Below are positions 37,827-44,383 of a DNA stretch of 44,383 bases, piece after piece. The notes beneath the pieces are model-generated. The model was given only the letters and a program-made list of their open reading frames with translations. It ran no database searches and had not been told where the DNA came from. The translations under genes were made by a program, and so were the position numbers. Every line of letters begins with the position of its first letter. The stretch's first letter is position 1. The stretch is taken from the NCBI GenBank assembly GCA_031263025.1, contig JAISGO010000032.1, forward strand, positions 1 to 44,383, read 5' to 3'. Source of the DNA: Coriobacteriales bacterium. GTDB taxonomy: Bacteria; Actinomycetota; Coriobacteriia; Coriobacteriales; UBA8131.

Positions 37827-39295
37827 GAAGCACCTCCAGGATCGGGCAGGTTGGAGACGTCGATGGCCATCTTGCCGCTGTCCAGACGCGCCTCGATGCT
37901 ACTGTAGAGCGGCGTCGTAGCCAGGGCGTAGACAGCCAAGCCAGCGAGCGCCACGCCGATCAGGGCAGTCGCTATGTTAAGGAGGATAGTGCCGCCACGT
38001 CGGCGAACCTTCTGCGGATCCGCTGGATTGGCGGCCTTTCCTGTAGTCTGCAAGGTTGCGCGAAGAGGCCCCGAATCAGGCCGGGAATGAGGAATTTCGA
38101 AAGCCCCAGCTTCGCGTGCCAACTGCTTGTCGCGATGGATGCGGAAGCGGCTCTCGACAAAGCGGTAGCAAAGCTCTGCGGCGGCTAAGGTAAGAGGGAT
38201 GGCAAGGGCGCCGCCGAGCAGCGGCGCGAGGTCACGGCCGACGCCAACCTGCTGCAGCCAGGCCCGGGCGATCACGATCAACGGCCAGTGAAAGAGGTAG
38301 ATGCTGTAAGAGCGGATACCGAGGTAGTTGCTGACTGCCCACTCCTTGTGTTCGCTGATCTCCTGCCAGAGCGCCGCGATCAAGATCAGCAATGCCGTCA
38401 GCAGCGCCGATGCCAGGATGCCCCAATGGTAGGTGCTTGCCGCATCGAAGTCGAGCAGAAAAGACAGGGCGACTTCTGCGGCCGCTGCCAGCGCTGCCAG
38501 CGTAAGGCTCACCGGCTTGAACCAGCGCAACCTGGCGATGCAGACAAAACGCCGGCGTGGCGAGAAACCGCCGATGCAGGCAGCTACCGAACCACACATC
38601 AGGGGAAAAGCATGGCTTAAGGTACCCATATAGGCAGCCGAGGGGTCGCCGCCCGCTGATACCGATATATTCATATAGATATAAGATGCGAGGAGTAAGG
38701 CCAGTCCGGCTGCGGCCAACACGGTAAGCTCGGGGCGCTGCACCGGAGAGCCACCAGTAAGGCCACCACCCCCGCCCTGCTTCGACTTATTCCTAAGCAC
38801 TGTCGCCACCCGGCTAATCAGTACCACCACCAGCGCCCAGACCAGGTAGTACTGCATCTCCACTGCGAGCGTCCAAGTATGGATGAAGAGATGGGGCAGA
38901 AGCTGGGCCTCGTAGCTGCCGCCGCTGGCGATCTCGTAGTAGTTGGTGGTCCAGCTAAGCGCGGCCGCCGCCTGGCGCAGGCCGTCGACCCGGAAGTCCG
39001 GCGAGACCGCCAGCGCGAGCGAGAGCGCCAGCAGCACCATCGCAAGCATCGCCGGAAAGAGCCGCCGCCAGCGCCGCACCCAGAAAGCAATCAGGTGGAT
39101 GCGGCCTTCGCCGTGCTGCTCCTTTAATAGGAGCGCGGTGATCAGATAGCCGGAGACGACGAAGAAGATGTCGACGCCGATGAAGCCGCCGGGCAGCGCT
39201 TGGGGAAAGGCATGATAGACCAGCACTAGCACCACGCCGAGGGCGCGCAGGCTGTTAAGCCAACGAAGGTTGCGAACGGCAGGGCGCTTGGGCAT
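37823..39295 (-). CDS. Acyltransferase-3 (OafA/OatA-like membrane O-acyltransferase)
   Basis: 490 residues. The start RWLNSLRALGVVLVLVYHAFP with the conserved His, then GGFIGVDIFFVVSGYLIT and FWVRRWRRLFPAM, are signatures of the Acyl_transf_3 family. About ten membrane helices follow. IRSYSIYLFHWPLIVIAR is the typical late motif. In OatA the SGNH esterase/transferase domain is fused at the C-terminus; here the protein instead ends in one extra helix and ~20 residues, while SGNH proteins are encoded separately just upstream. It should move acetyl groups across the membrane for wall or polysaccharide O-acetylation. Confidence 0.92.
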   Translation of the reverse strand: MPKRPAVRNLRWLNSLRALGVVLVLVYHAFPQALPGGFIGVDIFFVVSGYLITALLLKEQHGEGRIHLIAFWVRRWRRLFPAMLAMVLLALSLALAVSPDFRVDGLRQAAAALSWTTNYYEIASGGSYEAQLLPHLFIHTWTLAVEMQYYLVWALVVVLISRVATVLRNKSKQGGGGGLTGGSPVQRPELTVLAAAGLALLLASYIYMNISVSAGGDPSAAYMGTLSHAFPLMCGSVAACIGGFSPRRRFVCIARLRWFKPVSLTLAALAAAAEVALSFLLDFDAASTYHWGILASALLTALLILIAALWQEISEHKEWAVSNYLGIRSYSIYLFHWPLIVIARAWLQQVGVGRDLAPLLGGALAIPLTLAAAELCYRFVESRFRIHRDKQLAREAGAFEIPHSRPDSGPLRATLQTTGKAANPADPQKVRRRGGTILLNIATALIGVALAGLAVYALATTPLYSSIEARLDSGKMAIDVSNLPDPGGAS

Positions 39296-39328
39296 GATCA
39301 GGGGCGGATGGCTCAGCTTTGGCTGGTG

Positions 39329-40588
39329 CTACTTGACCTTGACCTTGAGGCTCTGCCGCAAGCTGCCAAAGCTGGCCGTAACCGTACAGATACCGGCCTT
39401 GTAGCCGTAGACTACGCCGGCTCTGGAGACCTTGGCGACCTTGCTGTTGCTAGAGGAGAAAGTCACAACTCCGCTAGCGGTCGTTGGAGTAGCGCTCATT
39501 GCCAACCGAAAATGGGTCGGCTTCACGCTCGAGCCCATCGCGACCCGAGAAAGCGCAAAGAAGCTCGCGGGGGTAAGCTCGGGCGTCACGGTGACCCTGA
39601 AACTCAGGCTCTTGTCGCTGCCGGTAGTCTTGGTCAAAGTGATCTGCGCGCTTCCCGCTCGCACCGCAGTAAGCAGGCCACTTGCATCGACCCGGCAGAC
39701 CGTGCTGTCCGAGCTCTGCCAACGCGTGGCCGCCCCGCTACTGAAAGCGGCACTGAGGGCAGCTGGAGCGTAGACGCTCGAACCCATCCCCAGGTAGATC
39801 TGGCTTTGGGCACAGTTCACGCCGACGCTGGCAAGGGCCTTTTTCTGGGCTTGGGCGGTCTTGTCCTTACGGATCTGCTTAATCGCCTTGATCACCACGT
39901 CGCCGTACCACTTACCGCTGGTTGCGGTCAAGTGGCAATGGTCGGAGAGCTTCTTTGAGCTCTTGGCGGTGATGAACTTGTACCAATCGGCGACATAGCA
40001 GTTGGAATAGTGCTTCGCCATCTTCAGCGCGGCCTGGCGGCTCTTCTGGGGATAACTCAAGCCCCGATAATACCCAGTCACGAAGACGACATCGCGCGAT
40101 GTGCCGATGGTCTTGCGCGCCTTCTTGGCCTGACTATAGGTGTACCAGTGGTTGGTCGAGAGCGCGATCACCACGATGCTGCCGAGCTTGTGCTTCTTCT
40201 TTAGTTGGCTCACCACCTTGAGGCCAGCCGGCAGCTCTCGACTGCCCTTATTGTCGGCCTTGCACCAGCTGATGCCCGAGACCTTGGCGATGCGCCGGGG
40301 CATCCCAGCGAAGAGCTGCGCCCCCAGCGGCACCGAATCGCCAATCTCGGTCACGCTGTCCGCCTTTGCCTTGGCCTTGCTAGACTTGTGGATCGTGTAG
40401 GTCGGAGTTGCGTCAGCGAAAGCCAGCTTGGCTGAGGCCTTGGACGCCCTTGTGTGCGTAGATATTGGCAAAATGGCCGGCCCCAGGGCGAGGGCCAGTC
40501 CAAGCAGACAGCAAAAGAGCAGGCAAAACGCTTTGCGGACAACCTTTAAAGACATGGCCCCTTGGCTTGAAGCACCTTTCTGTGACAT
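39329..40588 (-). CDS. Secreted SGNH-like protein with BIG2-type Ig domains
   Basis: 419 residues from the ATG at 40588 (AGGAG 9 nt upstream). Signal peptide (FCLLFCCLLGLALALGPAI). The SGNH-type domain has IGDSVPLG (nucleophile Ser), VVIALSTNHW where the usual block-III GxN reads ALSTN, and SDHCHLTATSG (Asp/His). Two bacterial Ig-like (BIG2) stretches follow (RWQSSDSTVCRVDASGLLTAVRAGSAQITL; TFSSSNSKVAKVSRAGVVYGYKAG). Likely an O-acetyl esterase or transferase partner of the acyltransferase-3 next to it. The GxN change may alter activity. Confidence 0.8.
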   Translation of the reverse strand: MSQKGASSQGAMSLKVVRKAFCLLFCCLLGLALALGPAILPISTHTRASKASAKLAFADATPTYTIHKSSKAKAKADSVTEIGDSVPLGAQLFAGMPRRIAKVSGISWCKADNKGSRELPAGLKVVSQLKKKHKLGSIVVIALSTNHWYTYSQAKKARKTIGTSRDVVFVTGYYRGLSYPQKSRQAALKMAKHYSNCYVADWYKFITAKSSKKLSDHCHLTATSGKWYGDVVIKAIKQIRKDKTAQAQKKALASVGVNCAQSQIYLGMGSSVYAPAALSAAFSSGAATRWQSSDSTVCRVDASGLLTAVRAGSAQITLTKTTGSDKSLSFRVTVTPELTPASFFALSRVAMGSSVKPTHFRLAMSATPTTASGVVTFSSSNSKVAKVSRAGVVYGYKAGICTVTASFGSLRQSLKVKVK

Positions 40589-40600
40589 CAAAATCTTCTC

Positions 40601-41275
40601 CTAATCCCCTACTTTGGCGCGCACGCTGTCCACCGACTGTTTGATCAGGTCGGCGTAGGCTTGGGCGCTAGATGCGGTCAGATGGCAGTTGTCGTCAGCG
40701 AGCTGGAGATCGGGATGCGACTTGACATAGCCGTACCAGTCGCAGACCGTGAAGTTGGCATATTTCTTGGCGGCGGCGGCGATGGTCGCGTTCACCTCAG
40801 GGACGTAAGGCAGGTTGTTCCGGTAGCAGTTGACGAAGACGACCTGCTTCTGGCTGCCGATCACTTTCATGGCCTGGTCGATGTCGCTTGCCACTAGGTA
40901 GTTAGTGCCGAGGGCGAGCACCACGATGTCGCCAAGTTTACCTTGTTTGCTCTCTTGCTTAAGAGTAGTCAGCCCTGCGCCGGAAAGGGTGCGATCGGTG
41001 TCGACCAGCAGGGTGATACCGGGCAGGTCGGCCTTGAGCTCGCTGACCGCGCCCAGCGGCACCGAGTCGCCGATCAGGGTGACCTTGGCGCTGGCGCCCT
41101 TGGTGGTATCAGCTCCAGGGCTCGTCACTGGTGATGCCGATGACGTCGCGTTCGTGGAGTTGTTAGTTGCAGCACCACTTGCCCCGCAGCCGGAAAGGCA
41201 GACCGAGCCCACCAAGATAGCCGCTATCAGGCATAAGGCCCTACAGAACAACCCTCGTTGCCTCGCACTTCGCAT
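40601..41275 (-). CDS. SGNH-hydrolase lipoprotein (OatA C-terminal-like)
   Basis: 224 residues. Lipobox LSGC after a hydrophobic start. A Ser/Thr/Asn linker precedes the SGNH domain: VTLIGDSVPLG (Ser), VVLALGTNYLV (Gly/Asn block III), and ADDNCHLTASS (Asp/His dyad). This is the same domain order as the SGNH part of OatA-type transferases. Situated 12 bp upstream of the second SGNH gene and close to the acyltransferase-3, so the three may form a split OatA system. Confidence 0.85.
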   Translation of the reverse strand: MRSARQRGLFCRALCLIAAILVGSVCLSGCGASGAATNNSTNATSSASPVTSPGADTTKGASAKVTLIGDSVPLGAVSELKADLPGITLLVDTDRTLSGAGLTTLKQESKQGKLGDIVVLALGTNYLVASDIDQAMKVIGSQKQVVFVNCYRNNLPYVPEVNATIAAAAKKYANFTVCDWYGYVKSHPDLQLADDNCHLTASSAQAYADLIKQSVDSVRAKVGD

Positions 41276-41323
41276 ATAAGTTCCCCTTCGCTTTCTATCC
41301 TGTTTTTGATTCTGCTGCCCGCC

Positions 41324-42727
41324 CTACCAGCTGAGCGACTTGTGCTCTGACTTATAGCCGACTTTCAGGCCTGAGCTGAGCTCATGGGTGGTCTTGCCGT
41401 TGTTAAGGTAGACCCGGTAGCTGGTGTTAACGTGCACGGTCAGGGCCATCACCGCGCTCACCCGGTGCTTGCTGAAGAAACCGGATTTGAAGGCATAGGA
41501 GGTGGAGAAGAACTTAGTGTCGCTCACGGCCTTACCATCGACGTACCATTGGCTGACCGACTGCTGAATATAGCTGTGCCCACCGCCCTTGAGGCTAAGC
41601 TCGGGGCAGTTGCAGCCGTGGGTGCCCATGTTCAAGGTGAGGGTGAGGCGCAGGGTGGTGTTGGTATGTGTGCTTTTCGTGATTTTGCTCAAGTAACTCT
41701 TGCTGTAGCCTGAGTAGTAAGTGCGACCATAGCTTTTGCGGTAGACTCGCACCTTGACGTAGTAGCGCTTAGCGGAGGCAAGGCCCTTGAGGGTGAGGTG
41801 TCCGGTGGCGGCACTGGAGACCGACTTGTGATGCCAGCTGCTGCTGCCCTGCTTACGATAAGCCAGCTCGTAGCCGGAGGTATTAGCGGTGCTGGTCTTG
41901 CGGTGCCAATATACGGCGAGCTTTTTCTTTTCCCCCTTGGTCTTGTAGATGCCGGCTGACTTCGTCGGTACAATGCTATAGGTACCCAGGTAAATCGGAT
42001 TCGAGACACCAAAACTGCTGCCGCTTGAGACCTGGGCATAGAGGTGATAGCTGCCGATGGAGACTGGCTCTGCCGTGCTCGCTGCGGCATAGCTATCCCC
42101 CGATTCACGTTTGCGGTAGGTGGTGATGATCATGCCGACCCCGCTGACTTTTGCAGACACGTTAGCGCTGCAGGCTTTACCAGTGTAGGCGTCTTGCTCA
42201 TCGTATTTGAAGGCAGACTTGGTCGGCGCCGGGTTGTCGACGTTGATGGTGGTGGTAAGACTGCCAGAAGCTAGGTAGCTCAGTTTGCGAGCAGCACTCA
42301 GGCTGGTCGCGGCAATGCTCTCGCCGTCGTCGAAGCTGCGCCAGTAGGCGGACTTGGTGTAAACCACTGCAGCCAAACAAAAATCCGACTTGCCGGCAAG
42401 GGCTGACGCAGGCAGATCGGCGCTTGCGGCATACTGGTCGGCGGTCGCGTCGTAGCTGCCCTGGCCGGCCGAGAGCAGGGCGATTGCCGCGCCCTCATCA
42501 CCGGCGCCGGGATAGACTGCCAGATAAATATCCCGGGGCGAAGGCGAAGCCTCGAAGGCCGCCGCCACCCGCGCACTCAAGTCGACTTTGACCCTAAGCG
42601 TCATGTCGGTACTCGCGCCAAAGGCGACCTGCTGCCCGCGCCCCTGTGGGAGGGCTGCCAAGCCGAGCGCGAGCAGGCCAGCGAGTAGGCAGGCAGCGAT
42701 CCTATAAATTGTTTTCGATTTGTCCAT
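41324..42727 (-). CDS. Secreted FN3-like surface protein
   Basis: 467 residues from the ATG at 42727 (MDKSKTIYRIAACLLAGLLALGLAALPQG, signal peptide). The longer start at 42784 adds an unsupported leader. Several beta-rich regions; a fibronectin-III-like module is readable (TSGYELAYRKQGSSSWHHKSV...ASAKRYYVKVRVYRKSYGRTYYSGYSKS). The C-terminus is Ser/Thr/Lys/Tyr-rich. No LPXTG motif. It shares repeat style with the next protein. Likely a secreted or wall-bound adhesin-like protein; function unknown. Confidence 0.7.
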   Translation of the reverse strand: MDKSKTIYRIAACLLAGLLALGLAALPQGRGQQVAFGASTDMTLRVKVDLSARVAAAFEASPSPRDIYLAVYPGAGDEGAAIALLSAGQGSYDATADQYAASADLPASALAGKSDFCLAAVVYTKSAYWRSFDDGESIAATSLSAARKLSYLASGSLTTTINVDNPAPTKSAFKYDEQDAYTGKACSANVSAKVSGVGMIITTYRKRESGDSYAAASTAEPVSIGSYHLYAQVSSGSSFGVSNPIYLGTYSIVPTKSAGIYKTKGEKKKLAVYWHRKTSTANTSGYELAYRKQGSSSWHHKSVSSAATGHLTLKGLASAKRYYVKVRVYRKSYGRTYYSGYSKSYLSKITKSTHTNTTLRLTLTLNMGTHGCNCPELSLKGGGHSYIQQSVSQWYVDGKAVSDTKFFSTSYAFKSGFFSKHRVSAVMALTVHVNTSYRVYLNNGKTTHELSSGLKVGYKSEHKSLSW

Positions 42728-42796
42728 AATCCGTCTTTTCCTGTAGATACAGTCAGTAAGATTTACGCCAAAAGTATAGAGCAACCCCCCCCTATG

Positions 42797-44383
42797 TCAA
42801 TGTCGCAACAACTTCGAATAAGCACTCTTGAATGGGGCCGAACGATAATATATCTTGACCTGGTAGTATTTGCCATTCTTCAAACCCTTTAGGTTGCAGG
42901 AAGAGTACTTGGCCTTGACCTTCTTGTAGTGCCAGATGTGGGTGCCCTTTTGGCGGTATTTGATCTCGTAATAACCATCGACGTAGGGCGTCTTGTGCCA
43001 TTGCAGCTGCAGCTTCTTAGACTTCACCACCTTCTTGGTCATGGTCGCGCTCAGGGCTTGCTTGGCCATAGGCGCGTAGGCTTTGACCTTGAAATAATAA
43101 CGCTTGCCCCGCTTTAGTTTCTTCAAGACGAGCTTCTTATCTGAGGTGAGCTTAAGGGTCTTGTGCTTGAAACCAGCGGATTTCTTCAGCGAGTAATACA
43201 CGATGTAGCGACTCGCGCCCTTGACCGCGCTTTTGAGGTAGAGCGTAGCCGAGGTCTTGGAGCGTTTTACTTTCTTGACCTGAGGGGTCTTGAGGGCGAT
43301 GGAGAAGGCGACGGTCTTGGAGACGCTGCCACTGAAAGCGCCCAGGCCGGTGATGGTGACCGTGGCGTAGGCGAGCTTGTGGGAGAGCAGCTTGTCGTTA
43401 TGATAGGCGGAGACGCTCACGCGGTAGTCGACGCCTTCTTTGAGGGCCTGCCCTGCATAGCTGATCTTGAAATCGGTGGGGCGGAGCGACTTGCCGGTAT
43501 AGGTCTGAGTGGGCAGGTCGACCGCGAGTTTGGTGGGCGTAGAGACCAAGTCAGTAGTCGCCTTGACGATCATGAAGTGAAGGGCAACAGTGCCGGAGTA
43601 GTTGCCCAGTGCGCTGACTGTTACCGTGGCCTCGCCTAGGGCGGTGTTGTCCTGATAGGTGGCCGTATAGTCCTTACCAGGCACCAGCGTGAGCTTGCCC
43701 TGATCTGCCGTCAAGATGGGAATGATGGGTTTGCCGGTATAGGTTTGCTGGGGAACGGAATCGATGGTGAAGACGCCGCTACCGCTGCCCTGGTCGGAGA
43801 TAGGAGCCGGAATGATACGATAGGTCGCCTGGGCGCTCGAGCCCGTATAGGACGTACCAGGAATGCCGCTCACCGTGACAGTGACAGTGCCGACGTCGGT
43901 GGTATCAGCGCTATAGGAAACGACATAATCAGCGGGATCGACTTTGACGGTGCCGGAGCAGAAGACGGTAGGAACCAGTTTTTGGGGTTGGCCGTTATAG
44001 GTGACGTCGTTTAAGCCGCTTAAGGTAAAGGCCGGAGCAGCTGGCGTTGGGGTGGGACGTTCGTCTTTAATAGTGAAATGAGCGGTCGCACTACCACTAT
44101 AGTCGCCGATACCGGTGACGGTCACAGTGGCGGTGCCGGGCTGGGTGTTATCGCTATAAGAGACTTTATAGTCAGTGCCAGCGACAAGGACGGCATCACC
44201 GAGCTTGACGGTGGGGGCGGGGGTGAGGGCCTTGCCGGTGTAGGCTTGGGGGGTTGGAATGGTGATGGTGGCGGTGGTGATGGCCAGGCCGTTTATGGTG
44301 ATGGTGCCCTCGGCGTAGGTGATGGTGTAGCTGGCGCTGACGTCGGCGCCGGAGGCGTTTTCGATCTTGGCGCCTGAGACGGT
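42797..44383 (-). CDS. Surface protein with MBG/Ig-like repeats (5' end missing)
   Basis: The frame is open from the right edge to the stop at 42797 (528 codons), so the start lies outside. At least four repeats of about 80 residues are seen, with TYTGKxLxPxxxV, AGTDYKVSYSDNTxxGTATVTVTGxGxYSG (MBG/Ig-like, typical for large surface proteins of Gram-positive gut bacteria). The last ~170 residues are FN3-like with Lys/Tyr-rich strands (GKYYQVKIYYRSAPFKSAYSKLLRH). No sorting signal at the C-terminus. Confidence 0.85.
   Translation of the reverse strand, partial: TVSGAKIENASGADVSASYTITYAEGTITINGLAITTATITIPTPQAYTGKALTPAPTVKLGDAVLVAGTDYKVSYSDNTQPGTATVTVTGIGDYSGSATAHFTIKDERPTPTPAAPAFTLSGLNDVTYNGQPQKLVPTVFCSGTVKVDPADYVVSYSADTTDVGTVTVTVSGIPGTSYTGSSAQATYRIIPAPISDQGSGSGVFTIDSVPQQTYTGKPIIPILTADQGKLTLVPGKDYTATYQDNTALGEATVTVSALGNYSGTVALHFMIVKATTDLVSTPTKLAVDLPTQTYTGKSLRPTDFKISYAGQALKEGVDYRVSVSAYHNDKLLSHKLAYATVTITGLGAFSGSVSKTVAFSIALKTPQVKKVKRSKTSATLYLKSAVKGASRYIVYYSLKKSAGFKHKTLKLTSDKKLVLKKLKRGKRYYFKVKAYAPMAKQALSATMTKKVVKSKKLQLQWHKTPYVDGYYEIKYRQKGTHIWHYKKVKAKYSSCNLKGLKNGKYYQVKIYYRSAPFKSAYSKLLRH

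Noticed and set aside
1-44383. CRISPR array or prophage
   Set aside because: No regularly spaced identical repeats with unique spacers, and no phage structural, integrase or lysis genes were seen.

Overview
The window is a G+C-rich chromosomal segment of a Gram-positive anaerobe. I infer an actinobacterium of the Coriobacteriia (Eggerthellales-like). The basis is the cytoplasmic bis-MGD molybdenum oxidoreductase paired with a tiny 4Fe-4S subunit, a hybrid cluster protein, incomplete-TCA-style citrate synthase, many zinc-ribbon/YARHG envelope proteins, Ser/Ala-rich surface proteins, and tRNA genes with encoded CCA. No rRNA or other decisive taxonomic marker is present, so this is a judgement.

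Layout. (1) 0-4 kb is a decayed accessory region: an AbrB-like protein, an AAA/DUF4143 ATPase, a broken ADP-ribosylglycohydrolase, a RelB-type antitoxin followed by a YoeB-type toxin with an in-frame stop, and a small Cys/His protein. (2) 4-7.7 kb is a MacAB-like operon (HlyD adaptor, ABC ATPase, FtsX-like permease) on the minus strand, followed by a small plus-strand membrane protein. (3) 8.5-12.4 kb holds plus-strand housekeeping genes: ftsY, glmU, prs and tRNA-Arg(CCG). (4) 12.7-15.4 kb is a two-gene molybdopterin oxidoreductase operon. (5) 15.5-25.3 kb is a minus-strand array of five loci with Cys4 zinc ribbons (membrane proteins, YARHG proteins, a PH-like protein), interleaved with a lipoprotein amidase and a lipoprotein NlpC/P60 peptidase. 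(6) 25.4-29.1 kb is an operon of aminotransferase, D-Ala-D-X ligase and glmM. (7) 29.1-30.9 kb is an IS1634-like transposase. (8) 31-34.8 kb holds hcp, rnhA and gltA. (9) 34.9-44.4 kb is an envelope and surface region: a NlpC/P60 protein with ricin-like repeats, tRNA-Lys(UUU), a MORN protein, an acyltransferase-3, two SGNH hydrolases, an FN3-like surface protein and a MBG/Ig-like repeat protein that runs off the right edge.

Functionally the segment is dominated by cell-envelope genes. GlmM and GlmU supply UDP-GlcNAc, Ddl supplies the D-Ala dipeptide, four predicted wall or polysaccharide hydrolases/esterases and an O-acyltransferase modify the wall, and FtsY targets membrane proteins.

The most unusual non-coding signal is a ~105 nt nested stem-loop element that starts directly after the CCA of both tRNA genes. 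Its core is conserved with fixed spacing while its stem arms differ between copies but remain self-complementary. A third site pairs a tRNA-Arg 3'-end-like fragment with the same terminal sequence. Other notable signals are a hairpin centred on an amber codon that splits a zinc-ribbon protein, a family of TATA-centred palindromes between genes, and palindromic repeats apparently inserted in frame in two proteins.
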